Shown piece by piece: positions 25,113-36,095 of a stretch of DNA of 64,000 nt. The DNA is taken from assembly GCA_032718475.1 (NCBI GenBank), contig JAUCBJ010009129.1, forward strand, positions 43,836 to 107,835, in the 5' to 3' direction. Every line of letters starts with the position of its first letter. Position 1 is the stretch's first letter. Both the position numbers and the translations under genes were made by a program. Origin of the DNA: Nemertoderma westbladi (Eukaryota; Xenacoelomorpha; Nemertodermatida; Nemertodermatidae). The notes beneath the pieces are model-generated. The model searched no databases, was not told the origin of the DNA, and saw nothing but the letters and a program-made list of their open reading frames with translations.

Positions 25113-26029
25113 ATACCCAGAAAATATAGAAGAATTATATCAAACAGAATAAATGCCTTCAAACTTTACTATAAAAACAAATGGAAAATATAATTGCATG
25201 AAAAAAATACAGAAAAGTTATATATTAATATATACAGGATTTTGCTAAATAAATAAGTTACAGTAAATACATTATTTATTGATTCATTATTATCATTAAG
25301 AATTGAAACACTTAATTTCGGCAATGCCAAGATTTTGATCTTGTAGTTCTCAGCTTCGTCGGAGTCCACATTTCTGTTCCTCGGAAATAAATATTTAATT
25401 TTTTACATAAATTTATCTATCTGGTATATCACGCCGTATAAAGTTCTATAAGATAATAAGAGTTAATCGTCTAGTTTATATGCCTCAAATACGGCGAGAA
25501 AATATAATCTTACTGTGTTTCTGTATAGTATAAAGAGTGACAAAATAAATAGTTATTACTTACATTGGGTGAAATGGTTGTGTATATATTGCTTGTTACA
25601 ATATATACTCCCGGGACAAAAAGTACAAATATATTTCCCGGAGTCTAGTTGAATAGTTCGCGCCCAGGACTTTTCTTCCCTGACTATTTGTGAATGTACA
25701 GAAGTTAAACAAAGAAGGGAATTAAATTTGAATAAATTTAGGCTTATTGTTAAATATTTTAAACTATCTTATTTTATACTTTAAATTGTCTTTTTATCCG
25801 GGGTTGTGGTTAGGGTTAGGTTTCGGCAAATTTAAGAATAAATTCACAACTGAGGAATAAGAAACCGGTAGAGTTAGCGAGAATAAATTCTGGAATATTT
25901 TAATTTTACCTGAAAATAAAACTCATTAAGTTAATTAAATACAAAATCCAAGCAAAATCATTTGAGGCAATGCGAAACAGCATTAATCGCAGACACAATC
26001 AGGTATAGACCCTAAATATATCAACCTAG
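25113..26029. other. AT-rich spacer between satellite and CEP97-like gene
   Basis: About 0.9 kb without a recognisable gene or repeat. It would hold the 3' untranslated and downstream region of the minus-strand gene. No T-run that would mark a retrocopy poly(A) tail is seen next to the stop codon. Confidence 0.5.
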
Positions 26030-28324
26030 TTAGTGATTTACATCAGTGTATCCGTGGTAACCACGCTGGGTCGGGTCCTCCGCGTCACCGCTGTCATCCC
26101 GTTGCCTAGCGACCGGTACCTGCTGCAGTTTGACGACGTCGACCAGATCTCGGATTATCCCGTCGCGCAGCAGATTGGCGCGGTGGAGGAACGCGATGAG
26201 CGCGCCGATTCGGGACGCCTGGATCTGGTGGAACCGTCGGACGCAACGGCGGTCCGTGTTCCGGGTGGCCCAGCCGCGCCACGCAGCCTGAATCCGGGTG
26301 GCGCACAGATGGAGGTAGGGGGCGGTGGGTTGCGGTGGCTGAACGCCGCCTGAACCCTGTCGCAATGGTCCGGAAACCCAGCCACCTTGCTGCTCCATAG
26401 GTGGCGCTGCTCCATGCAGCTGTGGTGCTGCTCCATGCAGCGGGGGCGCTGCTCCGTGCTGCGGTGGCGCCCCACCATGCAGCTGTGGTGTTGCTACGTG
26501 CAGCGGTGACGCTGCTCCATGCAGCTGTGGCGCTGCTCCATGCAGCTGTGGTGCTGCTCCATGCAGTGGTGGCGCTGCTCCATGCAGCTGTGGCGCTGCT
26601 CCGTGCTGCTGTGGCGCCCCACCATGAAGCTGTGGTGTTGCTACGTGCAGCGGTGGCGCTGCTCCATGCAGCTGTGGTGCTGCTCCATGCAACGGTGGCG
26701 CAGCTCCGTGCAGCTGTGGCGCTGCTCCATGCAGCTGTGGCGCTGCTCCATGCAGCTGTGGCGCTACTCCATGCAGCGGTGGCGCTGCTCCATGCAGCTG
26801 TGGTGCTGCTCCATGCAGCGGTGGCGGTACTCCATGCAGCTGTGGCGCTGCTCCATGCAGCCTTGGTGCTGCTCCATGCAGCTGTGTCGCTGTTCCGTGC
26901 AGCGATGGCGCTGCTCCATACAGATGTGATGCTCCACCATGCAGCAGTGGTGCTGCCCCGTGCAGCTGTGGCGCTGCCCCGTGCAGCTGTGGCGCGCCAC
27001 CGTGGAGGTAAATTTGCTGCGGCATCTGATCGCTTTGCTGCAATGAGGTTTCCTCTCTCTGCTGGTCGCCGTAGGCGGAACGCATAGACGCGTACGGGCT
27101 GGTGTATGACGTCATACCAACGGTGACGTCATACGCACGGCGTTGCGGACTTCCGGCCGGCAAGAAAAAGGATACCCCGGAGAGTTCGCCGGCGTCGAGG
27201 TCCCAGGATCCCGGGGGGAGAGTGGCCCGGCGGGTGGGGGACCGGGAGGGGGAGGGGGGCTCGTACAGGGGGGAGAGGGGTGCGGCCCACGACTCAGTGG
27301 GGGGAACCAGTAGGGGCGACGAGTAGGGGGGCCGCCGGCGGTCAGGGGGCGCCGAGCGGGCGATCTCGAGAGCGGAGTGGCGTCGGGGCGCAGCCGGAGG
27401 CACGTTGGCCGGCTGACCGGGGTTCAGTAGCAACCCGACCCCTGTCCCACAATGCTCCCTTTCCTTCTGGTATTCGATTTGTTTACTCAGCACTTTGCTG
27501 AGTTTGACGTCCTCGCTGGGATCAACAGCGCCGACTAGCGGCGGACAGACTCGACGTAGGTAGTCTACGAGGAATGGATGCTGCCCGGGTGGGAAATGGC
27601 GTCCCTTACCCTGGCTGTAGAGCCACTCGGCCTTCAGACTCTCGCGATGGGTGACGGGCTTACCATTGAGTATCTGTAACGTTAGCAACCAGTTTATCAC
27701 GTAGGGCCGGTGATCAAACAAGTCGAACTCAGCACCAACGCACGGGTTATTCATGACACTCAACTGCTGGAGTTTACCCAACCGCGACAGATAAGAGATT
27801 TCGCATAAATCGCTAAGATTATTTTCTGCCAAAGACAATATTAGAATATCATTAGGAAGATGGAAAGGAACAGTTGCGAGAGAGGTTACCTTATTGCCGT
27901 GAAGAAGGAGGGTTTTTAACTGCGACATGTGACTTATATCGCCGATGGTTGTGAGTTTATTGTCACTTAAGTCTAAGTGTTTTACCTCGAGGTTGGTCGA
28001 GAGGTTCTCTATTTCGCCAATATTGTTATCAGAGAGGTTAATCCATGCGAGATGAGTAAGGTTAGTGAGGCCGTCTATAGTGGATATGTGATTGTGTGGA
28101 AGATTCAGAACTCGCAAGTTGGTTAATCTGGCGACCCCACTCATCCGAGTTAGTCGGTTACTCGCTACGCTCAGCTGCTGTAGTGTATTTGCAAGCGTCT
28201 GCAAGTTCTCCAATAAACTTATCTCGTTTTTGTCGAGTATGAGAGTTACGGGGGCGCCATCTAAGGGGAAGTTGATGGCCTTTATACCCTGATCCCTGCG
28301 ATCTAAGGTCGCCGCACCCGCCAT
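26030..28324 (-). CDS. CEP97: CEP97-like centrosomal leucine-rich repeat and IQ-motif protein, intronless
   Basis: The 764-residue protein starts MAGAATLDRRDQGIKAINFP. Residues about 25-215 are consecutive leucine-rich repeats with segments such as LTLILDKNEISLLENL, LRVLNLPHNHIS and LKTLLLHGNKVTSL. These are followed by the CEP97-type cap with MNNPC, RPYVINWLLTLQILNGKPV and ESLKAEWLYSQGKGR, then a YLRRVCP segment. This order and these phrases match animal CEP97 closely. Residues about 438-642 are a low-complexity run of LHGAAPQ-type heptads. An IQ motif, TRIQAAWRGWATRN, sits near 674. In vertebrates CEP97 works with CP110 at the distal centriole to hold back cilium formation, and the IQ motif can bind calmodulin. 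The length (vertebrate protein about 860) and uninterrupted frame suggest a usable gene. Absence of any intron is odd and suggests a retrocopy, though no poly(A) tract or flanking duplication is evident. Confidence 0.9.
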   Translation of the reverse strand: MAGAATLDRRDQGIKAINFPLDGAPVTLILDKNEISLLENLQTLANTLQQLSVASNRLTRMSGVARLTNLRVLNLPHNHISTIDGLTNLTHLAWINLSDNNIGEIENLSTNLEVKHLDLSDNKLTTIGDISHMSQLKTLLLHGNKVTSLATVPFHLPNDILILSLAENNLSDLCEISYLSRLGKLQQLSVMNNPCVGAEFDLFDHRPYVINWLLTLQILNGKPVTHRESLKAEWLYSQGKGRHFPPGQHPFLVDYLRRVCPPLVGAVDPSEDVKLSKVLSKQIEYQKEREHCGTGVGLLLNPGQPANVPPAAPRRHSALEIARSAPPDRRRPPYSSPLLVPPTESWAAPLSPLYEPPSPSRSPTRRATLPPGSWDLDAGELSGVSFFLPAGSPQRRAYDVTVGMTSYTSPYASMRSAYGDQQREETSLQQSDQMPQQIYLHGGAPQLHGAAPQLHGAAPLLHGGASHLYGAAPSLHGTATQLHGAAPRLHGAAPQLHGVPPPLHGAAPQLHGAAPPLHGVAPQLHGAAPQLHGAAPQLHGAAPPLHGAAPQLHGAAPPLHVATPQLHGGAPQQHGAAPQLHGAAPPLHGAAPQLHGAAPQLHGAASPLHVATPQLHGGAPPQHGAAPPLHGAAPQLHGAAPPMEQQGGWVSGPLRQGSGGVQPPQPTAPYLHLCATRIQAAWRGWATRNTDRRCVRRFHQIQASRIGALIAFLHRANLLRDGIIRDLVDVVKLQQVPVARQRDDSGDAEDPTQRGYHGYTDVNH
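26383..26995. repeat. 21-bp coding minisatellite (LHGAAPQ heptads) inside the CEP97-like gene
   Basis: About 29 imperfect copies of a 21-bp unit, on the plus strand GTGGCGCTGCTCCATGCAGC plus one base. It encodes LHGAAPQ, LHGAAPP, LHVATPQ and similar heptads on the minus strand. All length changes are multiples of three, so the frame survives. The antisense frames are also open here, but those are by-products of the repeat. Confidence 0.93.
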
Positions 28325-28897
28325 CTCTGTCTATAAATGGGCTCACCAAAAACACATACCGGTACTGCAGTACTGAAGTACGCTACAGAAGCAGTACAGT
28401 TGACAGTCAGACCAAGGCCTACTACAGTACTAGAAGACAGGCCATGCAGTCGACTGCTAAGTATTTTCCCCGTAAAACGACGTAATTAACACAACAAATA
28501 AATGCCCCCACCAATGTACTATGTCTGTATGTACTTTGTCATTGTCCTACAGTCAGACAGTCGTACAGTCCTATGTCTGTATGTATAGCAGTATAGCTGG
28601 CCTTTCTCAGTTATTGCAGTATTGAGTAGGCCAATGCAGCAATGTAGGCCTAGATGTGATTTTTGGCTCAAAAAATTACTGCCAGAAACAGATTCCCCAT
28701 CATTGATTGATTAGCCTACCCCAAATAGGCCTAGCCAAGAGCTGAATAGGCTGATAGGCCTAGTGAGTGGAGTGGGAAAGAATAGCCATTACCGGTACCT
28801 GATTACTGCATTATGCATTTAATAGTAGGCCTAATGTATAGGCCTATTCATTTACACTGTAGCAAGCACTAGTATATATATATGTTATATTTATATA
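28325..28897. other. Upstream region of the CEP97-like gene
   Basis: About 570 bp rich in short CAGTA/TACAGT and AGGCCTA words. It presumably includes the promoter and 5' UTR of the minus-strand gene, but I see no clear TATA box, splice site or other feature that I can defend. Confidence 0.4.
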
Positions 28898-29992
28898 CAG
28901 TCGGGCACTTTGTCAATATTGACATGTTGTCAATATTGACATGTTCCATGTCAAAATTGACATGATGTCAATATTGACATGTTTTGATATAAATTTTTTA
29001 AATATTGTGATTTGAAAAGTAGAAAATGTTTTTTTGTAAAGAGAATATCGTGCTTTTGCAGTTTTGAATCTAATCACATGAAAGTTTTTTTATATGATAG
29101 ATCAAAATGGGGCAACATAACTATCAGGCGAAATTTTGTGAAAATAATTCTGCACCGCTAGGTGGCGCTGCAAATTTATGCCTATTTTTTAGGTTTGTTA
29201 TAAATAGTAGGCCTATTACCGGTAAATTTTATTAACAAATAATTTCGAAAAGTTGTATTATTCTTTTATGCAGGGTGGCTATGTAGACACCCACAGAAAG
29301 TTTCAGACTAATTGCTTAAAAATTGTAAAAGTAGTAGGGTTTTGAAGTTGACAATTTCATAAAAAAATATTTGGAGATTCGACCTTTCATTATACATAGT
29401 AATAGTAATTTCAATAGGAATCCCTAAATGGAAATTGTTATAACTTAAAAACTAAAAGAGCTATTAAATAGCGGTTTTCAGATTTGGAAACACCATTCAA
29501 TGGTGCATTATAATAGATCATAAAAAAAATTCGACATATTTTTTACCGGGCTTCTTCTGCAGTATCAATTGCAGAAGCCGAACCGAAATTGCCAAACTTC
29601 GGCCCGAACCGAAGCCGAAGCTTCTGTTGAGCCCTAGTTATAGTATAGGCCTAGTCTATAGGGTGGCGTGGCCTACAGCCTAACCCCACACTTATGTTCT
29701 CATCATTACATGTCAATTTTGACATGAGAAAATTTATATTAATTATTAAAATTATTAAAATTATTAGATTATTAAAATTTATATTAACTAAACGGCACGG
29801 TGAAAAAAATTTCCGCACGGTCAAAAGTTTCTAATTTACTTATAATTTCGATTTTTATATTTAAAAAACACGTCTGGAAATATTTGAACACGTCAGGTAA
29901 AAAACATGTCAATTTTGACATGCCCCATCCTGGAGAAACTAGCTCTACATGTCAATATTGACACATGTCAATATTGACAATGTGCCCGACTG
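28898..29992. mobile_element. Non-autonomous TIR transposon with GTCAATATTGAC palindrome arrays (1095 bp)
   Basis: Both ends begin CAGTCGGGCAC and continue as inverted repeats of about 45 bp. Each end carries tandem copies of the perfect 12-bp palindrome GTCAATATTGAC, with GTCAATTTTGAC and GTCAAAATTGAC variants. There are four copies at the left (28911-28981) and four at the right (29709-29980). The flanking sequence is ATATA on both sides (28893-28897 and 29993-29997), compatible with a short target duplication, though the AT-rich context makes its length uncertain. No transposase ORF is present. A CCGAAC/CCGAAG-rich stretch at 29575-29625 may be a nested remnant. Confidence 0.8.
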
Positions 29993-30814
29993 ATATATGT
30001 AGTAGGCCTACTGTTAAAAAAAGTCGGCCCGTAAGTTTTAGGGCCTAGCAGTCGGCTGCGCGGCCTGTCTTCTACAGTTCTAGTAGGTCTAGTGTCAGAC
30101 AGGTATGCGGTACCGGTACAGCGGTAGGCAGACTTATCTGTAGATTAAATAAAGTTTAAAATATGTAAGTTAATGATAAGTCATGAACCGAAAAATCCTG
30201 GTGATAACAAACATATATTGGATACAACAGACAATACATAATTAGCTACTGTAGGTCATTCATTAGCCGTAAATAAGATCATGTTGGTGTGGCGGCGGGA
30301 TAAAGTCAAATAAAATTAAATAAGCAAACTAAAAAATTCTAAAAAAAGTTTAAATACTGCTAAAAATAAATTCGTCGGACCCCTAAAAATATATTGTTAC
30401 CAAATTAAAAATTACTGACTCAAATTAATTAAAAATCAAGCTCAAATTAAATTTATACCGTACAGTAGTAGTAGTAGTTGCATCAATTGCGTTCATTAAA
30501 AAGTTTTACAACCGTTCACTGTTAAAACAAGAGAAAAAAGAAGTACATATTATAGTAGGTTTTAAAAGATTAAGTTTTATACTGTAGTTGCACCAATTAA
30601 AGTATGATCGTTAAGGTGGAGGGATAGCCTTATGCGGTAAACCGCGTTTCCGTAAGGGTCCCGCGGTGATACGTGTGAGATGAGATAGCTGTAAGTAAAA
30701 CTTGGTGAAAAGAGAGATTAAGTTAAATCGAAGTAATACGTGTTGTATTAGATTTCAAAAAAATTTCATTCTTCCAGAATAATAAGTCTGTAAGTGAGAC
30801 TGTTTATAGTAGTA
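29993..30814. other. Intergenic stretch
   Basis: Nothing definite. The part from about 30620 to 30814 may be the 3' UTR of the minus-strand LINE remnant that follows. Confidence 0.4.
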
Positions 30815-31380
30815 CTATATAAATTCGGATAATAGCTGGTTTGTTATTTTTGTAAGATAGTATTTTTTAACACTATGCTTAAAAGCAATTAAGGACGCTG
30901 AGTTGATAATGTTGGCGGGTAGATCGTTCCACAGCTTGGGACCGAGGAAACTGAACGAGTTCTGGCCATACAATGTGTTTCTAAGAGGTACCGAGGCAGG
31001 TTCGCTAGTTGACCGTACGGAGTAGCTGGCTTCGTGGAAATGTATTAGGTCTACAAGATATTGTGCGAGGGGCTAGACCGTGCTTTACTTTGTACTTCCA
31101 GGACACGTTGCTGGGGGGAGAGCCAGCTTAGTGTATATCAACGTACTGTAGTGGGTTGCGTCGATCTGTGCTCTCGGTCCGAGGCCCAAGCAGAACCGAA
31201 CGCACTTCCGCTGGAGGGCCTCGAGCTGTTGGCGAAGTCTGACCGAGATGGTGAAGAGCCATGTAGAGGCTGCATAGTCAAGATTTGGTTGGATAAAGGA
31301 GTTACAGAGCATTCTACGGAGGGATCGGTCGTGTATGAACCCATTGCGATGTAGAAACTTTAGTCTGGTATTTCCTCTTC
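30815..31380 (-). pseudogene. LINE reverse transcriptase C-terminal remnant, 5' truncated
   Basis: The minus strand encodes the thumb and tail of a CR1/L2-type LINE: MLCNSFIQPNLDYAASTWLF with LQRKCVRFCLGLG at 31312-31180, a KHGLAP segment near 31085, and the terminal NSFSFLGPKLWNDLP plus INSASLIAFK at about 30960-30890, ending at a stop at 30815. At least two frameshifts separate these pieces. It resembles the family split at 1-1608 in type, but not closely enough by eye to call it the same family. Confidence 0.75.
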
Positions 31381-31410
31381 CTACTATTTTTTAGGTGTAT
31401 ACCAGTCCTG

Positions 31411-32060
31411 GGGCGGTATTCATAAATGTGACTAACTAGGAACTTAGTCCTAGTCACAGCAAGTTAGTAAGTGCTTGTACTAATTCGGTATTCAGAGAAG
31501 TTGGTGCTACTTATTACTAACGTATTTAGTACTAGTTGTTGCTATACTGGTATTCATAGAATTTAGTCTTACTTAAGTTAGTATTAGCTGTAACTTAAAT
31601 TTCTAGTCACATGAAGATGTGACTAAGTTGGTATATAAGAACGCTTACTTATTGCATATTGGCCTCCATACATACAGTATGGTTATTATGTTACTGACGA
31701 CTCTGTCCACATGATACTCTCTCCTGTTTTTCTAGCATTCTGGTAGGCTACCAGTACAAGTAAAACAGTAAACATAGAGACATGCAGGGCATAGCTACTG
31801 ACCTTAAGTTGAAACTGAAAGCTTTTTGATAAACATAAGTTAAAGTACCGACACTGCTACTAATAGGCTAGAACTAAGTTTAGTAACAGTTTATGAAAAC
31901 TGATATTTTTTAAGGGCTAGTTGAAACTAAGTTAAGTCAATGCTCTTACTAAAGTCAGTTGTTTTTAGTAACAGATAGCTCTTACTAAACATAGTTGCAG
32001 CTCTTACTAAAAGCTGTCACTAAGTAGCTGTAACTAATACTAACTCTATGAATACCGCCC
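31411..32060. mobile_element. MITE with GGGCGGTATTCATA inverted termini (650 bp)
   Basis: The left end reads GGGCGGTATTCATA and the right end is its reverse complement. The trinucleotide CTG flanks both sides (31408-31410 and 32061-32063), a 3-bp target duplication. Inside, degenerate copies of the terminus recur at 31491 (CGGTATTCAGAGA) and 31550 (CTGGTATTCATAGA), and ACTTAGT/ACTAAGT words are dense near both ends. There is no coding capacity. The 3-bp duplication and G-rich termini suggest a PIF/Harbinger-type relative, which is inference. Confidence 0.8.
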
Positions 32061-33319
32061 CTGATAACAGAGTGGTTAGTTTTGAGATGTTAGACAGGGC
32101 CTGTGTTCGACTATTACAACGAATTATAAACGTTTATGGCGTCGACGTCATACAGTTAAAACGGAAGTTCTGAATATAAGAAATGCTCGAAATTTTTTAT
32201 TTGTTATAGGTTATAATACTGTACTATCTTACTTTATTTCACTGTTCTAATGTATGTTTCTATTATCAACACGTCCGTCATATAAACTCTCGCGGGAGAT
32301 AAAGGATCTATACTCAAAATTGCAACTTTTAACTGCCACGGTTTCAACTCTAACATGGATTTTATAAATTATTTACTATCAGACTACGAAACGTGGAGCT
32401 GGCGGGGTTGCATTGTAGTTTAGAACTAATAAATTTCATGGTGTTGCAAATATCGAATCCGGTGATGATATGGTTGGAATTAAAGCAAATATTTCGGGAT
32501 ATTCAACTACTTTTCTTTTTCTGTCCTGTTACGCCCCAGATAGATGCTAGTAAACATAGTAACTGCTACAATCCGTTTTTAGGTTGGAGTCACTCTTGTT
32601 GATGTATCAAGACTGCATTCTCATTATCATGGCTGATACTAATGCGGATGTAGGGCCTCTACAAGGCCCGAGGTGCCATCGCTCAGTCCAGTGGTGTATT
32701 TAGAAATCTGCAAGGGGGGGGGGGGGGGGGGGGGGGGATGAATTGGACTGACACAGACACCAAATCCAACCCCACTCCCCCCCACCCCCGTAAATGTTCG
32801 AATCCAAGGTTGGGGTAGTTTCGTTAGAAGTAGTTATTGATATATTAGTTAGTTAGTAGTTAGGTTATATATATTAGTAGTTAGGTTAGTTTCTGGAATA
32901 GTGATGTTGGAATCTGGGGGTGTACGGTTAGATATTGAGGTCGTTATTATTTTATCTGAGATAGAGAAGTCCGGTGTAATGTTAGCTTCTAGTTTAGTTT
33001 TATTAGTGACTGAGGTAGTTCTATTACTGACTGGGCGCACTGAAAAACGACATTATGTAAGGTGGGGAGAGTTAATAAGACGGCCGAAGGTCGAGACCCA
33101 CAAACAGAAAAATAAATAATATTTTACGAGCTTTCTGCCTCAAATAGAGGCCTTCTTCAGGTGAATATATATACTAGGTAAAGTAATAGTTACAGATAAA
33201 ACAAATCTAGGATTTAAATTCACCACCAAAAACGTTATATAATAAATTAGGAAAAGCCGAATAAGATATCAAAATGGTTTGCAAGAAATTGGTTAAATGT
33301 GAAGGGGAAAAATTGTTAA
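32061..33319. other. Intergenic region with a long G homopolymer
   Basis: A run of about 29 G at 32708-32737 is followed by C-rich sequence (32773-32791). TTAG-rich short repeats lie at 32842-32890. At 33050-33150 is a stretch (AGGCCTCTATTTGAGG-like on the minus strand) that looks like the end of some dispersed repeat; I could not classify it. No gene is evident. Confidence 0.45.
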
Positions 33320-33770
33320 AGTATGTAATGCAAGGATAATAATATAGATAGAATTACAGAATGAATTTGAGGATGAATTTAAGGGAAAAAAATTCCGAAG
33401 CACAAAACCAATTATTTATTAATTAGGTGACAACAACGCAATATAAAGTAAAGTAATGTACAGTATATAAGTTCCAAAAAATAGAGTAAGGCCAAGCAAG
33501 TGCAAGGATAATAATATATTTAGAGTTAAATGAATTTATTAAGGCAAAAATACCTGAAGCACAAAACCAACCTAATAACGCGACCATGAAATATAACGAA
33601 ATAATATACAGTATAAAGTTGTTAAGTGAATTGTCATGTAAGGTGAGTAAGGGCTGAAGAATACTAGTGGAAGGTTACCAAAAAATAGAGTAGGGCCAAG
33701 TGCAAGGATAGTAATATAGATTTAAATGAATTTGTTAAGGCAAAAATATCCGAATATTATAATTGTTATG
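33320..33770. repeat. Diverged tandem repeat, about 170-200 bp period
   Basis: Three imperfect copies share the ordered words TGCAAGGATAATAATATA, a TGAATTT(AT)TTAAGG segment, AAATA(C/T)CCGAA, GCACAAAACCAA and CAAAAAATAGAGTA-GGCCAAG. The copies begin near 33330, 33500 and 33700. AT-rich and non-coding. Confidence 0.7.
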
Positions 33771-34282
33771 TGTAGGTAAGCTAGAAGTAACATATAATAA
33801 TAATAATGAACTATGTAACTATGAAATATACTATAAATTTTGGGAGCGGTGTTTAAATTCATATCAACTTTCTGAAACTAATTGCAGTATGGTATAACTG
33901 TATACATATGTACTGTATGCCATACAGTGTAACTGTATGGTTAATAATCTTACTACAGTGAGAATACAAGAGCAATCACATCATGGTATAGTAATGGATA
34001 ATGTACATGAAGTGTTCCAGAAGTAGATTGTTTCTAGTGATTGAGTTGAGTTACTTGTTACTTTGCAGTGTTGTTATGAAGAATGCTAATAAGTTGACAT
34101 AATGTATCAAAACACTTTTCACCCAGAAAATACACTTTCAAATTTGTTATTAAAATAAGACCCTTGATTTTGGTTGGTATGCATAAATGAGAGTCAAATA
34201 CATTATTGAGCGGTATTATTGTTGTTTCAGGAGTTGGTATCGCAAATATAATTGATTTTCCAGGCCTGTCTCTAGTTTGTGA

Positions 34283-34909
34283 TTATAAAAAGATAAATAT
34301 AATGATGATAACACTCATTATTGTTGTGGCTTTGACGGCTCCATTAGCAGGATTGGTTTGGATAATCATTGGGGTTGTAGTGAGATCTCTAAACCAAACA
34401 TCTAGAGAGCACTGCTCTGTAGAACAACACTGACTTTGGCAATGCTTATATATAAGATGGACGTCATTGTTGTCATCAACAACGCTATATATAATTGAAT
34501 GAAAGATAGCAATCACTTCCTCTTTGTAAGTTTTGAAATTGCTGTCGAGGAGTGGTTGGCATGGATCTTCTGTAAGCGCCTTACATTGACCTTGTTTCCT
34601 GTAGCAACTCTTGTGCACAATGTCAGTAGTAAATTCTGAATTATATTTCACCGCTTTCCCTATGAAACTGATAGTGCCGCACTCATAGCATTCTGCCACA
34701 GCTATCCTTGGTTCTTTTAGAACGTAATGGCCCGGAAGAAACTCCCAGTTGCCCCCGGTTCCAACTGACTCACTTTTTGTCTCAAATTCTTTGATTATCC
34801 TTTCATTGCCCGAAGAATGGTTTAAATATGTTGACTCTTCACATGAGAGTAATTGGCAGCAACTGACTGCCACTTGCAATGATATGCAATATTGGTACAG
34901 CAGTAACAT
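34283..34909 (-). CDS. Small secreted or GPI-anchored cysteine-rich protein, Ly6/three-finger-like
   Basis: A 208-codon ORF starting MLLLYQYCISLQVAVSCC, a plausible signal peptide. The middle has ECYECG, then CYRKQGQCKALTEDPC, and near the end CQSQCCSTEQCS. The CxxC opening and the CC-x4-C closing resemble Ly6/uPAR three-finger domains, though the usual final asparagine is serine here. The protein ends in a very hydrophobic tail (IMSVIIIIFIFL) after a small-residue stretch, as in GPI-anchor signals. It is intronless over the ORF, whereas Ly6 genes normally have introns, so it may be a retrocopy, a misread exon or a chance ORF. No neighbours inform its role. Confidence 0.45.
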   Translation of the reverse strand: MLLLYQYCISLQVAVSCCQLLSCEESTYLNHSSGNERIIKEFETKSESVGTGGNWEFLPGHYVLKEPRIAVAECYECGTISFIGKAVKYNSEFTTDIVHKSCYRKQGQCKALTEDPCQPLLDSNFKTYKEEVIAIFHSIIYSVVDDNNDVHLIYKHCQSQCCSTEQCSLDVWFRDLTTTPMIIQTNPANGAVKATTIMSVIIIIFIFL

Positions 34910-35235
34910 TCTTTAACCTTCTCTAATATCATATATTTGTACCATTTTAGATAGTAGTTCCACTATTACAATATTCCACTTTACTATTAACATTCACAAA
35001 GTATAATGGAGATTATTCATTATTATAAATAAATAATTGGCAAGGATGTATTATATTGGCAAGGATAATTGGTAAATATTGAGAGTGAGTTGTTAAATAG
35101 ACCATTTGTCTTCCATTGCTATTTCCTTCATGTAATAATTTAATTCATGTAGCTATATTCATTTACGCATGAGTATACAAGAAGTATCAATAATTGAATT
35201 ATAATAAGAATAGCACATATTAGTGTAAATGAATG

Positions 35236-35412
35236 GTATGTATGTATGTATGTATGTATGTATGTATGTATGTATGTATGTATGTATGTATGTATGTATG
35301 TATGTATGTATGTATGTATGTATGTATGTATGTATGTATGTATGTATGTATGTATGTATGTATGTATGTATGTATGTATGTATGTATGTATGTATGTATG
35401 TATGTATGTATG
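35236..35412. repeat. (TATG)n microsatellite
   Basis: About 44 uninterrupted copies of the tetranucleotide GTAT, ending in TGCATGCAT. Open frames of 60-94 codons on both strands arise only from this repeat. Confidence 0.98.
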
Positions 35413-36095
35413 CATGCATAACACCGAACTAGGAATCGATTATCTATGGATGATGTGGAAAAAAGTTTGAAAAAATTATCAAAGAGATTTGCTTGTCTGT
35501 ATATAATTGATTTACCTCAACAGGTGCTTCTTAAAACACAATTATTATGCATTACCAACCACGTGGGTTGGTAGCCAATATTGTAAAGTTATGGCTTACC
35601 AAGTAAGTGGTTTGGTTGCTAGAGTAGCTGTAGCATTAATTCATGGCTTGGGTTATCTTCCAATTCAAGGTAGTGAGTGTTAGCGCATTTGATCAAGGAC
35701 AGTTTTCTCCAGAATTTTAAGGTCACAAATAGTTATCGCTAATAATGGTCAATTGTAAGATCTCCAGTCTAGTACAAACAAATGTAACGCGCTAGTAAAA
35801 ACCTCCGAAATGAAGGACGTCTGAAAGTACCAAGCCTTTGTATCCCTTTTTTTGTCCCTCCCAGTTTTGATTCGCTCAACTATCTGCTTATTTCCTGACA
35901 GCAAATTGATCACTTATGTAATTCACTTATGTAAACAATCCTGCGAGAATGTGGCGGCACAATTAATTAAGATAAATGACTGACTGACTATTTACGTAAA
36001 GGCTTAGTTCGGAATTGTGTTTCAATTTAGGGGAAACGTATTTTTACTTTATAATATTATATTTAGGACAATACTCAATCATGGTACTGTTAATA
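35413..36095. other. Intergenic stretch
   Basis: About 0.7 kb without a recognisable gene or repeat. Confidence 0.4.

Noticed and set aside
25808-25825. Telomere-like GGTTAGGGTTAGG
   Set aside because: Only about two copies; too short to mean an interstitial telomere tract.
26401-27087. Long plus-strand frames (LLHAAVA- and CSMQLWR-type repeats) and a second minus-strand frame opposite the CEP97-like gene
   Set aside because: They are by-products of the 21-bp coding minisatellite; only the minus-strand LHGAAPQ frame joins recognisable LRR and IQ regions.
33050-33150. Possible Penelope-like element end (AGGCCTCTATTTGAGG-like motif)
   Set aside because: Only a short stretch looks familiar and no coding remnant is present, so I could not support a classification.
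33846-33858. GGGAGCGGTGT identical to the BEL/Pao tract-LTR junction
   Set aside because: Only 11 bases match and nothing downstream resembles an LTR, so it may be chance or an untraceable remnant.
35140-35470. Frames encoding YVCM or IHTY repeats
   Set aside because: They arise from the (TATG)n microsatellite.
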